Shown here piece by piece: positions 18,344-26,402 of a stretch of DNA of 64,000 bases. This DNA comes from Hymenobacter metallilatus. GTDB taxonomy: Bacteria; Bacteroidota; Bacteroidia; Cytophagales; Hymenobacteraceae. A model generated the notes under the pieces. That model saw only the letters and a program-made list of their open reading frames with translations, was not told where the DNA came from and did no database searches. The position numbers and the translations under genes are program-made. Numbering within the stretch: the stretch's first letter is position 1; every line of letters starts with the position of its first letter. The DNA is taken from assembly GCF_003944705.1 (NCBI RefSeq), contig NZ_RWIS01000007.1, forward strand, positions 1-64,000, given 5' to 3'.

Positions 18344-21040
18344 TTACTTCTGGATGGTGATGTTGCGGAGCATGTATTCGCTGCCGTTTTTCACTTTTAC
18401 GGTGTACATGCCATTGGCCAGTTTCGAGAGGTCAACGGTGTTGGTCATGTTGTCGCGCACGGTGGCCGTATGCACCCGCTGACCCAGCAGGTTGGTTACT
18501 TCCACTTCCAGCCCGCCTTTAGCGTTGGCACCGCGCACCTCAATGTTGAGGCTGCCGGTTGAAGGGTTGGGGTACATGCTAATGGCGCGCATCATGGCCT
18601 GCGAAGTGCCGGTTACCGCCGAAATGCTGATGTCGTCTACGTAGAGGTAGAACTGGTCGGCGGTGCTGTAGGCGTGGAAGCCAACGTAGTAGTTGCCGGT
18701 AGTGGCGGGGGTAATCAGTGCAACCTGACCAGCGGCGCTACCAGCCGTGGTAGTCGAGTAGGTGATGTTGGCCACGTTGGCGTTCTGGAACAGCGTCGTC
18801 GTCTGGCCGGCTGGGGTAGCAGCGGAACCGTACTTTACTTCCAGCCGCTCGGGGTAAGAAGCCAGACCTGCGCGGTATTTAAACGACAACTGGTAGTTGG
18901 AGCCGGTACGCAGGAACAGCGCTGGGGTGAAGAACCAGTCATCGGCAGCGCTGGCCGTGTTGTAGGTGTAGCGGATGGCATTGGGTGCCGAAGCCGGGTT
19001 AGTAGCTACAACAGCCCAGGTTTTGCCGTCGTTATTCACGTCGGTTACGGTTACACCACAAGGCAAAGCGCCGGCGGCCACACCATCGAAGCCCTCAGTG
19101 TACGGGAAGGCGGCAATGATAGGTGGTACGCAGGCCGTAGTGAAGGTGACTGGGCCCGTCAGGGTACTCTGGTCGGTGGCGCCGCAGTTGGCGCGCACAT
19201 ACACGTCGTAGCGGGTGGAGGATGTGAGGCCTGTGAGCGTGTAGGGCGAAGCCGCAGTGGTTACCGAGGTACCAGCTGAAGCCGGATTGAAGCCCGCCGG
19301 ACCATACACAATAACGTAGCCGGTGCCATTGGAAGGCCCTGTGAAGGTTACGTTAGCACCCGTAGTGGTAATGGTGTTTACAGCAAGTGCCGTAGGCGGC
19401 GGACAGGTAGCTGGAGCACCCGTTACCGCCTCAATCATGATAGCACCGAGGTTGGCTGCGCCCTGGTCGGCAGGTGTACCTCCTGCCAGCGGAATGCTGA
19501 AGTAGGCACCCGTCCGGGTTGGAACCTCAAAATCCTGCGTCCCGATTGGGAAATAGGCTGTGGTGCTGGCTACCTGTGCCACCCCAGCAAAGAAATTGCC
19601 CGTTGATACAGAAGCTGGCGCAGTAAGCGTAAACGTTTTATCGGTGTTGATATCAGCCGCAACTACTGTGTAGTTAGCCGAGCGGCCTAGAATGGCACCC
19701 GCATTATCGGTCACAACACCATAAATGGTTTTGCCTACCGAGTTCGGGTCGCCAATGCGGGCCGTTACGGCCGATACCGTGCGAGGTGCCGAGGTAGTGT
19801 ATTTCACGGCCAGGATAGCTCCTCCGGTACCGAAGCCGATACTGCTGCTGGGGGCTACGCCAGGCTGGGCGTAGGCATAGGTAGTAGCCGAAACTTCCTG
19901 CGCCAGGGTAATAGCATTGTTCGTATTATCGTCGTCGTTGGCTACGGCTACACGTACCGTTTCAGTGCCCGTGGTAGTAGGCGTGAACGGGTCGAAGCTT
20001 ACTGTAGATGAGGCGCCGGCTGCCAGCGTAGCAATGGTTTTGGTGCTGGTGAAGGTATTAGCCCCACTCACCGTAGCCGTTACCGCCACGTTGGTTTGGG
20101 CCGCGGAGCCTACGTTGGTTACTATTGCCTGAATGGTGTGTGGTGCGCCATATGGAATTGGCAGCTTACCCAGCGTATATACTACTTGTACTTTCGCATC
20201 GTTGGCAAAAACTGTCCGGAATCGATAAGTACGGCCCGCGTCCGGCAATACTGATTTGCGGATCCCATGCGCGGCTACTGATGTAGCAGTAGGAGCAGGG
20301 TAATTACCAGCTACGGCAAAAGCAGCTGACCACGCTCCAGCCGAGCCTTTCTGCATCACCAGGCTTTGGCCGGTAGCATTACCTGAGCCTTTTAGGCCTA
20401 CCACTGCCAGTTTAAAAGCATCAGTACTAGCCGTTACTGCAGTGGGCAGGCTGTATACAAACTCTACTTGGTTGGTAGTTTCGTACAGTTTGGCCTGAAA
20501 GGAGAAGTTGTCGTACTGGCTGCCAACCCCGTCGCGTGTTTTATCACTGACGTTCTTCCACTGAATAGTACACACCCGGTTAGGTGCCGTGCCGGTGGTA
20601 GCCACGCGGTATTCAGCAGCGGTAGTACCCGAAACGAGGTCCAGGTTGAAAGGTAGAATCAGGTTGGTTTGCGCGGCGTTATTTAGGGGGCCACTGGTGG
20701 GGTCCTGGGCGCCGGTGTAATAATAGGGAGCTACCGGAGCGGTAGTACCCAGCTTAATGTAGCCATTGGTGTTCAATACGAAGTCAGTGAAGGCCTGACC
20801 GTTGAAGTTGAACGTAAATCCAATGGGAGTAGCCGCCGAATTGTCGTCGTCGGTGTTGGTAGTGGCAATAACTGCCCCAGTTGTTCCCAAATCAGCGTAA
20901 GTACCGGCTACGTTCTGTGTAGAAGTAGTAGAATAGCTGAACTGAGCCTGTGCCGCCGTGGAGGCCAGTCCTAGCAAACCTAGCAGAACTAGCTTGCGCC
21001 AGGTGCCGGATGTGCGGTTCGCTTTGTAAAGTTGTGTCAT
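18344..21040 (-). CDS. Secreted multidomain adhesin-like protein with T9SS sorting domain
   Basis: This 898-residue protein has a signal peptide ending near AAQAQ. An N-terminal galactose-binding or lamin-like beta region is followed by a CARDB-like segment (AIVTNVGSAAQTNVAVTATV) near residues 300-370. A fibronectin type III domain lies near residues 545-630 (GLTSSTRYDVYVRANCG) and a cleaved-adhesin/MAM-like domain near 640-810 (YTEGFDGVAAGALPCG; YLYVDDISI). The last 75 residues form a type A T9SS sorting domain (MYPNPSTGSLNIEV; LANGMYTVKVKNG). It should be exported by the T9SS and anchored or released at the surface. Binding target unknown. It stands alone between its own terminator and a 183-base upstream gap. 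Confidence 0.88.
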   Translation of the reverse strand: MTQLYKANRTSGTWRKLVLLGLLGLASTAAQAQFSYSTTSTQNVAGTYADLGTTGAVIATTNTDDDNSAATPIGFTFNFNGQAFTDFVLNTNGYIKLGTTAPVAPYYYTGAQDPTSGPLNNAAQTNLILPFNLDLVSGTTAAEYRVATTGTAPNRVCTIQWKNVSDKTRDGVGSQYDNFSFQAKLYETTNQVEFVYSLPTAVTASTDAFKLAVVGLKGSGNATGQSLVMQKGSAGAWSAAFAVAGNYPAPTATSVAAHGIRKSVLPDAGRTYRFRTVFANDAKVQVVYTLGKLPIPYGAPHTIQAIVTNVGSAAQTNVAVTATVSGANTFTSTKTIATLAAGASSTVSFDPFTPTTTGTETVRVAVANDDDNTNNAITLAQEVSATTYAYAQPGVAPSSSIGFGTGGAILAVKYTTSAPRTVSAVTARIGDPNSVGKTIYGVVTDNAGAILGRSANYTVVAADINTDKTFTLTAPASVSTGNFFAGVAQVASTTAYFPIGTQDFEVPTRTGAYFSIPLAGGTPADQGAANLGAIMIEAVTGAPATCPPPTALAVNTITTTGANVTFTGPSNGTGYVIVYGPAGFNPASAGTSVTTAASPYTLTGLTSSTRYDVYVRANCGATDQSTLTGPVTFTTACVPPIIAAFPYTEGFDGVAAGALPCGVTVTDVNNDGKTWAVVATNPASAPNAIRYTYNTASAADDWFFTPALFLRTGSNYQLSFKYRAGLASYPERLEVKYGSAATPAGQTTTLFQNANVANITYSTTTAGSAAGQVALITPATTGNYYVGFHAYSTADQFYLYVDDISISAVTGTSQAMMRAISMYPNPSTGSLNIEVRGANAKGGLEVEVTNLLGQRVHTATVRDNMTNTVDLSKLANGMYTVKVKNGSEYMLRNITIQK

Positions 21041-21223
21041 AGAAACGACCAGAGGAAAAAAGTGAAAAGGAAAATGAATGCCTGAAAAACGGCAGCTCTA
21101 CTACTGCGCCTAGCTGCCTACACGGAGACAAGATGTTAAATTTTGCCTAGAAGTGTGAAGAAAATGGCAGAAAAAACCAGAAAAAAAGACAAAAGCCATG
21201 GTTTCTCAATACTTTAATATAGA

Positions 21224-22048
21224 ATGTCGACGATATTAAAACAGCCTGCTCAGGTTGTGCTTATAGGGGCTGGCAAAGTGGCCTCCCACCTGTTGCTGGC
21301 GCTTTTACAAGCCGGGCAGCCGGTACTCGGCCTCTGGAGCCGAAGCCGTACTTCGGCCGAAGCAGCTACTGCCGCCGCGCCCGAAGTGCCGGTGCTGAGC
21401 AACCTGCAGGAACTGCCCCCAGCCGACATCTACGTGCTGGCGCTGCCCGATGCCGCCGTGCCAGAAGTGCTGGCTGCCGCCCGTTTCCCGGCCGGTGCAC
21501 TGGTAGTACACACCGCCGGTGCCCTGCCGTTGTCGGTATTTATGGCCTACCCGAACATTCGCGGTGGGGTATTGTATCCGCTCCAGACGTTCAGCCCCGG
21601 CCGCCACATTGAGTGGGCCACGGTGCCGCTGTGCCTGGAAGCGGCGGATGCGGCCGGCTTGGCCACATTACGGCAGCTAGCCCATAGCCTGAGCCAGGAT
21701 GTGCGGGAACTATCCTCGGCACAGCGTCTGCAGCTGCACATGGCGGCCGTGTGGGTTAGCAACTTTCCCAACCACCTGCTGGGCATTGGGCATGCACTAC
21801 TTGGTGGGGCGGGCCTGCCCTGGGAATTGCTTCACCCACTCATTCGCGAAACTCTGGACAAAGCCCTGAGCCAGCCTCCCTTCACGGCGCAAACCGGCCC
21901 GGCGCTCCGCCACGATGCCGTTACCCTGGCCCGCCATGAGGCCGCACTGGCGGAGCACCCCGCCTGGCAGGCACTCTACCGGCAGCTTACAGCCAGTATT
22001 CAGGCAGTGGCCGCCACCCCGTTGGCAAACAATAGGGCCGACAAGTAA
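21224..22048 (+). CDS. Rossmann-fold protein with DUF2520 domain
   Basis: This 274-residue protein starts with a dinucleotide-binding segment (VVLIGAGKVASHLLLALLQ). Its C-terminal half is the helical DUF2520 domain (HMAAVWVSNFPNHLLGIGHAL). The overall fold resembles ProC- and PanE-type NADP-dependent reductases, but no substrate is established. In Bacteroidota such genes are often near kdsC and the UbiA-like gene, as here at 22918 and 23876, with ferredoxin, iscX and a cold-shock gene in between. ATG 21224 is the only plausible start. Confidence 0.85.
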   Translation: MSTILKQPAQVVLIGAGKVASHLLLALLQAGQPVLGLWSRSRTSAEAATAAAPEVPVLSNLQELPPADIYVLALPDAAVPEVLAAARFPAGALVVHTAGALPLSVFMAYPNIRGGVLYPLQTFSPGRHIEWATVPLCLEAADAAGLATLRQLAHSLSQDVRELSSAQRLQLHMAAVWVSNFPNHLLGIGHALLGGAGLPWELLHPLIRETLDKALSQPPFTAQTGPALRHDAVTLARHEAALAEHPAWQALYRQLTASIQAVAATPLANNRADK

Positions 22049-22049
22049 C

Positions 22050-22080
22050 TTTGATTCGGGGGGCGGCCTGCCTACCTTTG
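22050..22080 (+). promoter_or_regulatory. Bacteroidota-type promoter for the ferredoxin gene
   Basis: TTTG at 22050-22053 and TACCTTTG at 22073-22080 are separated by 19 bases. This fits the -33 TTTG / -7 TAnnTTTG consensus. It starts just after the upstream stop codon and lies 38 bases before the GTG start. Confidence 0.75.
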
Positions 22081-22118
22081 CACCCGCATTTTTGCCCCGA
22101 TCCACCTAGCATTCCGCC

Positions 22119-22448
22119 GTGAAAGCCGTACATATTACCTTCAAGTTTCAGGACGGACAGCCCGACCAGACGCACGTGGCCGCTGAGGGCGAATCGGTGC
22201 TGGATGTGGCACTGAACAACGATATTCAGCTTCAGCATAACTGTGGCGGCGTATGCGGCTGCAGCACCTGCCACGTGTATATTCTGCAGGGAGAAGACGA
22301 CCTGCCCGAAATTTCCGATAAGGAAGAAGACTTCATCGACCGGGCCGTAAATCCCCGCATCAACTCCCGCCTGGGCTGCCAGTGCGTGGTGCAGGGCAAC
22401 CAGGACATCGTTGTTCAGATTCCGCCCCAGGAGTTTCTGGGACACTAA
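22119..22448 (+). CDS. fdx: 2Fe-2S ferredoxin, ISC/adrenodoxin type
   Basis: This 109-residue protein starts with GTG 22119. Cluster ligands are in HNCGGVCGCSTCHVYI (Cys-x5-Cys-x2-Cys; an extra Cys lies between the first and second) and LGCQC near residue 86. The acidic stretch EGDDLPEISDKEEDF-like region between them is typical of vertebrate-type ferredoxins that donate electrons in Fe-S cluster assembly. The neighbouring iscX supports an ISC role, although iscS, iscU and iscA are not in the window. A good promoter lies directly upstream. Confidence 0.9.
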   Translation: MKAVHITFKFQDGQPDQTHVAAEGESVLDVALNNDIQLQHNCGGVCGCSTCHVYILQGEDDLPEISDKEEDFIDRAVNPRINSRLGCQCVVQGNQDIVVQIPPQEFLGH

Positions 22449-22458
22449 CTTAGAAGGG

Positions 22459-22535
22459 TGAGTTATGAATGATAAGTTATGAGTTGGCAGCTGGCCGGCT
22501 CCTGATTTCATTTATAACTCATCATTCATAACTCA
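22459..22535. repeat. Inverted repeat between fdx and iscX
   Basis: Arms 22459-22480 and 22514-22535 pair at 21 of 22 positions; the arm reads TGAGTTATGAATGATAAGTT at its start. It occupies nearly all of the 100-base gap. Confidence 0.9.
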
Positions 22536-22548
22536 TCACTCAAGCAGA

Positions 22549-22785
22549 ATGAACCATTTCGAGCCCCCGATTAAGTGGAGCGACCATGAAGACATTGCCA
22601 TGGCGCTGTATGAGAAGTTTGGCAACGAATTCTCTGAGGCCAAAATCTACCGCATCCGCTTCACGGAGCTGCTGGAGTGGGTGCTGAGCCTGCCCAACTT
22701 CGAAGGTACCCGCGAGCAGGCCAACGAAGGCCACCTGGAGCAGATCCAGGCCAAATGGGTGTACGAGTGGCGCGATAATCAATAA
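22549..22785 (+). CDS. iscX: Fe-S cluster assembly protein IscX
   Basis: This 78-residue acidic protein matches the IscX/YfhJ family in length and motif order: IKWSDHEDIAMALYEKFG, then YRIRFTELLEWVLSLPNF, then EGHLEQIQAKWVYEW. IscX binds IscS and modulates cysteine desulfurase activity, probably with an iron-dependent role. It shares its direction with the ferredoxin gene and is flanked on both sides by inverted repeats of different sequence. Confidence 0.9.
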   Translation: MNHFEPPIKWSDHEDIAMALYEKFGNEFSEAKIYRIRFTELLEWVLSLPNFEGTREQANEGHLEQIQAKWVYEWRDNQ

Positions 22786-22800
22786 CGTAAAGCGACCGGT

Positions 22801-22874
22801 ACAGGTGATAAGTAATGAGGTAACAGGTCTGCTCCTGGAAGTTAGCGCATAATACCTGTCACCTCATCACCTGT
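22801..22874. repeat. Inverted repeat between iscX and kdsC
   Basis: The left arm 22801-22828 (ACAGGTGATAAG... TGAGGTAACAGGT) pairs with the right arm 22854-22874 (ACCTGTCACCTCATCACCTGT). The left arm carries a few extra bases in its middle. Further CACCTGT copies continue up to the kdsC start. Confidence 0.75.
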
Positions 22875-22917
22875 CTTCCTTTACCTCACCTGTCCCTGTC
22901 ATCCCCTCACCAGTAAC

Positions 22918-23412
22918 GTGTCACCTGTGACTGATTTTTCCGCCATTAAGGTGTTCATCTTCGATGTAGATGGCGTGCTGACGGATGGCACCCTGCTGGC
23001 CCTGAACTCCGGCGAACAGGCCCGTGCCTTCCACATCCGTGACGGATACGCCGTACGTCATGCCCTGCGCAAGGGCTACCGTATTGCTGTTATTTCGGGC
23101 CGGGAGGAAGAAGGGGTACGCAAGCGGCTGGAGTCCCTGGATGTGCGCGACATCTACCTGGGCGTAGATGATAAGATGAAGATCTTTAACAGCTACCTCA
23201 ATACCTACCACCTGGAGCCGGCCACCATTGCCTACATGGGCGACGATATGCCGGATATTGAAGTGATGCGCCGCTGTGCCATAGCGGCCTGCCCCGCCGA
23301 CGCGGCCGCTGATGTGCGGGCCATCAGCACGTACACAGCAACCTTGCCCGGTGGCCACGGCGCCGTGCGCGAGTTTATTGAGGCCGTAATGAAGCAGCAA
23401 CAGACCTGGTAG
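22918..23412 (+). CDS. kdsC: HAD-family phosphatase, KdsC-like (KDO-8-phosphate phosphatase)
   Basis: This 164-residue protein has the HAD motifs FIFDVDGVLTDGT (motif I), ISGRE (motif II, Ser), and YMGDDMPDIEVM (motif IV). Size and sequence match KdsC, which hydrolyses 3-deoxy-D-manno-octulosonate 8-phosphate in LPS inner-core synthesis. Two in-frame GTG codons, 22918 and 22927, can start it. Both lie in the CACCTGT-rich tail of the preceding repeat, so the repeat may have supplied the initiation region. The next genes are cspA and a UbiA-like prenyltransferase. Confidence 0.88.
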   Translation: MSPVTDFSAIKVFIFDVDGVLTDGTLLALNSGEQARAFHIRDGYAVRHALRKGYRIAVISGREEEGVRKRLESLDVRDIYLGVDDKMKIFNSYLNTYHLEPATIAYMGDDMPDIEVMRRCAIAACPADAAADVRAISTYTATLPGGHGAVREFIEAVMKQQQTW

Positions 23413-23486
23413 CCCAACAGTAGGCTCAGGTCGACCAACGTATCTTTTCCGTGCTACTACCCTGGTTACGCGCTAAGTAGCTGGGG

Positions 23487-23516
23487 TTGTGCTTTTCTAA
23501 AATCCCTCTATATTTA
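23487..23516 (+). promoter_or_regulatory. Candidate promoter of the cold-shock gene
   Basis: TTG at 23487-23489 and TATATTTA at 23509-23516 are 19 bases apart, close to the Bacteroidota consensus. About 35 bases of pyrimidine-rich leader follow before the ATG. Confidence 0.5.
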
Positions 23517-23551
23517 CCCCAACCATCATCAACTCAATTTCTTTCTTTTTC

Positions 23552-23746
23552 ATGAAAACAGGAACCGTAAAATTCTATAATGAGTCGAAGGGCTACGGCT
23601 TCATTACGGAAGACGGCACGAAGGAGGATTTCTTCGTCCACATTACCGGCCTTAACGGGGGCCAGATCCAACAGAATGACCGCGTGGAGTTTGACACGCA
23701 GGAAGGCCGTAAAGGCGTAAACGCGGTAAATGTGAAGAAACTGTAA
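23552..23746 (+). CDS. cspA: Cold-shock domain protein
   Basis: This 64-residue protein is a single CSD. It shows both RNA-binding motifs, KGYGFITEDG (RNP1) and DFFVHITGL (RNP2). Such proteins bind single-stranded RNA and keep it unfolded, often at low temperature. The gene has its own promoter-like sequence and a strong terminator and is probably monocistronic. A cspA-style name denotes the family, not proven cold induction. Confidence 0.93.
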   Translation: MKTGTVKFYNESKGYGFITEDGTKEDFFVHITGLNGGQIQQNDRVEFDTQEGRKGVNAVNVKKL

Positions 23747-23776
23747 ACTACCGGTTTACGCTAGGTTTTTAGCACA

Positions 23777-23816
23777 GCACAAAAGCCTCTTCCGTCGCCG
23801 GAAGGGGCTTTTGTGC
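23777..23816 (+). terminator. Terminator after the cold-shock gene
   Basis: GCACAAAAGCCTCTTCCG pairs with CGGAAGGGGCTTTTGTGC around TCGC with one wobble or mismatch. It lies 30 bases after the stop codon. The next gene's -7-like CATCTTTG begins about 20 bases further on. Confidence 0.85.
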
Positions 23817-23875
23817 GCTGGGGGCAACAGTTCGTGCATCTTTGCATTCTGCCTCGTTCATCTCTTGTTTCGCCT

Positions 23876-24802
23876 ATGGCCCGCCTGCCCTATTTTTCCG
23901 CCGACACCCACCCGGCCGCTGGAGCCGGAGCGGCCACCCCGGAGGCGGGCGGCTGGCGGCAGCTGGCCCGGCTGATTCGCCTGCCCAACCTGCTCATTAT
24001 GGGCTTGTGTATGCTGCTGGTGCGTGTTTGCCTGCTGCTGCCGGGTGCTCCGTGGCAGCAGGTGCTGGCCCCAGGCTTCGGCATGTTGCTGGCGGCGGCC
24101 CTGTGCATTGGGGCCGCCGGCTACATCATCAACGACTACTACGACGTGAAGATTGACGCCATTAACCGGCCCGGTAAGCTGGTAGTGGGCCGGGCCGTAA
24201 ACCGTCGGCACGCCATGCTGGCGCACATGCTGCTGTCGGGGGTAGGAGTGGGGGTGGGCGTCATGTTGTCGCCGCTGCTGGGGCTGGTAAATCTGGGGTC
24301 GGCGGTGCTGCTCTGGGCGTATTCGGTGCGGTTTAAGCGGGTGGCTTTGGTCGGCAATCTGAGCATTGGCATTCTGACCGCCGCGCTGGTGCTGCTGCCG
24401 GAGCTGCAGGCCCGTACGGGCAACGAGGCAGTATGGGGCTACGCGCTGGCGGCCTTCCTGCTGACGATGGTACGCGAAATTGTGAAGGACGTGGAAGACA
24501 TACGGGGCGACGCCCAGCACGACTGCCGGACCCTGCCCATTGTGTGGGGCGTGCCGCGCACGAAGTGGGTGGCCGGGTTTTTCTGGGCGTGTTTGCTGGT
24601 GCTGCTGGCGGGGGCCGTGTATCGGGTGCTGCTAGCGCACTACTGGGCCGTGGGTATCTGGCTGCTGGTGCTGGTACTAGCTCCGCTGCTGGCCCTGGGC
24701 TACCACCTGCGCCGGGCCGACCGACGCAAGCACTTTGCCCGCCTGAGTGCCGGCTGCAAATGGATAATGCTGGCCGGTATTCTGTCCATGCTCTGGCTGT
24801 AG
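23876..24802 (+). CDS. UbiA-family polyprenyltransferase
   Basis: From ATG 23876 this is 308 residues with about eight to nine hydrophobic segments. The two aspartate-rich Mg-pyrophosphate motifs are present: INDYYDVKIDAINRP and REIVKDVEDIRGD. UbiA enzymes attach a prenyl chain to an aromatic ring or, in some Bacteroidota members, glycerol phosphate. The latter annotation (geranylgeranylglycerol-phosphate geranylgeranyltransferase-like) is common for this gene next to kdsC. The acceptor cannot be decided from sequence. CATCTTTG at 23837-23844 may be its -7 element. Confidence 0.87.
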   Translation: MARLPYFSADTHPAAGAGAATPEAGGWRQLARLIRLPNLLIMGLCMLLVRVCLLLPGAPWQQVLAPGFGMLLAAALCIGAAGYIINDYYDVKIDAINRPGKLVVGRAVNRRHAMLAHMLLSGVGVGVGVMLSPLLGLVNLGSAVLLWAYSVRFKRVALVGNLSIGILTAALVLLPELQARTGNEAVWGYALAAFLLTMVREIVKDVEDIRGDAQHDCRTLPIVWGVPRTKWVAGFFWACLLVLLAGAVYRVLLAHYWAVGIWLLVLVLAPLLALGYHLRRADRRKHFARLSAGCKWIMLAGILSMLWL

Positions 24803-24963
24803 AGGCATCCCGAGCAACTACCCGGTTCTGGGCCCGACAACCGAGCAGGCTCCTGTTGCGTTAGGACCAGCAGCAGCACGCCGGACCCCAGGCTCATGGG
24901 GCCTTCGAATTAGGCGAATACTGCTTCACCTATCCACCTCTCCAGCCCCCAAGCCATCCACGT

Positions 24964-26265
24964 ATGCGCTTCCTCTACCCGCTGCTGGCGCTAAGTGCGC
25001 TGGCTGCCCCCACTGCCCAGGCGCAGCTAGCTCCTGCCTCAACCCGCACCGAGCCCATTGTGCTAGCTTCCAACAGTACGGCCGCACCTACTCCGGCCGA
25101 AGCCGCGGCGGTTACCAGTGCTCCGGCCGAAGCCGCGCCCGGCATGGGCGCCCCAATTGGCCTCGGCCGGGCCCATGCTGCCCGGCCTGCCAAGCTCCGC
25201 CTCACCCCCGCCGACCCCGATAAGCCCAGCTTTATTCCGGTGCCTATTGCCTTTTATCAGCAGGAAACCGGGTTTGCCGGGGGCGCGGCTATTCTGCCCG
25301 TCTGGCGCTTTGGCTCCGATACTACCGTGCGCAAATCCAACGCCCGCCTGATTGCCTGGATTTCGCAGAAAAAGCAAACCACGGTGCAGCTCACGCACAC
25401 CATTTTCACTAAGGAGGAGAAGTACTATTTTTCGGGTGAGCTGAGCTACTATGACCTGGCCTTCAACTACTACGGCCGCGGCAACGAAACCAGCAAGGCT
25501 AACGAGTCGCACATTCAGTACCCGCTGTGGGTGTTTGATGAAAAGGTGCTGAAAAAGGTAGTACCCAACCTGTTCGTGGGTCTGCGCTACCGCCTCACCG
25601 ACCTGGGCACTGTTACGCTTAAAGACCAGGAAGGCAACCCCAGCTCCTACTACACTATTCCGGAAGTGCAGCGCGCCGGCTACACCACCTCCGGCCTGGG
25701 GCCGGCTTTGCTCTACGACGGCCGCGACAACGTGCTGGCCACTTACCGGGGAAATTTTGTGGATGCGCACGTGCTGTTCGCGGGCAAAGGCCTGGGCAGC
25801 GACTACAACTTCACGCGCTACATGGTGGATGCCCGCCACTTCAACCCGCTGTTCGGCTCCAACAATACCATTCTGGCCTTGCAGTTTCTGGGCCAGTACC
25901 ACACGGGGCGGGTGCCGTTCCGGGAATGGGGCGGCATGGGGGCCACACTGGGCGGCTCCCTCTACAACAACGCCTACCTGATGCGTGGTATCTACGAAGC
26001 CCGTTACCGGGACCGGCAGTTTACTACGGCCCAGGCTGAAATCCGTCAGAAACTGTTCTGGCGCATTGATGGGGCCGTGTTCGGGGCGGTGGGCGAAGTT
26101 GCCCCGGCCCTCAGCGACTATTCCCTCGACGGCCTGAAATTCGCGGGGGGAGTGGGGGCCCGCTTCCGCTTCAACCGCCGCGACCGGCTCAACATCCGCC
26201 TCGATTACGGGGTGGGTTCCGGTGGAAACTCGGGTATCATCTTCGCAGTAGGGGAGGCGTTCTAG
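24964..26265 (+). CDS. Outer-membrane beta-barrel protein, BamA/TamA C-terminal type
   Basis: This 433-residue protein has a signal peptide ending near TAQAQ. An Ala/Pro-rich segment (residues 30-75) contains a short internal duplication around PAEAA. About twelve to sixteen beta strands then form a surface-antigen (D15-like) barrel: IPVPIAFYQQETGFAGGAA, YDGRDNVLATYRGNFVD, and the last strands LNIRLDYGVGSGGNSGIIF. No POTRA domains are present, so it is not BamA itself. A role as an outer-membrane pore or assembly accessory is possible. It is followed by a terminator. Confidence 0.82.
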   Translation: MRFLYPLLALSALAAPTAQAQLAPASTRTEPIVLASNSTAAPTPAEAAAVTSAPAEAAPGMGAPIGLGRAHAARPAKLRLTPADPDKPSFIPVPIAFYQQETGFAGGAAILPVWRFGSDTTVRKSNARLIAWISQKKQTTVQLTHTIFTKEEKYYFSGELSYYDLAFNYYGRGNETSKANESHIQYPLWVFDEKVLKKVVPNLFVGLRYRLTDLGTVTLKDQEGNPSSYYTIPEVQRAGYTTSGLGPALLYDGRDNVLATYRGNFVDAHVLFAGKGLGSDYNFTRYMVDARHFNPLFGSNNTILALQFLGQYHTGRVPFREWGGMGATLGGSLYNNAYLMRGIYEARYRDRQFTTAQAEIRQKLFWRIDGAVFGAVGEVAPALSDYSLDGLKFAGGVGARFRFNRRDRLNIRLDYGVGSGGNSGIIFAVGEAF

Positions 26266-26291
26266 GCAGCCTCTTCTACAAGTGTCTTATG

Positions 26292-26324
26292 CAACTCCCC
26301 GGAGCGGTTTGCTTCGGGGAGTTG
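26292..26324 (+). terminator. Terminator after the barrel gene
   Basis: CAACTCCCCG pairs with CGGGGAGTTG; the stem is followed by GTGGGTTTT. It lies 27 bases after the stop codon. Confidence 0.75.
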
Positions 26325-26402
26325 TGGGTTTTAAGCTCGTCAGTGCGGTTTTTTTAGGCGTTACGTTGACTTCAGGCCGCTGATTATCCGTAGAAGACGC
26401 GC

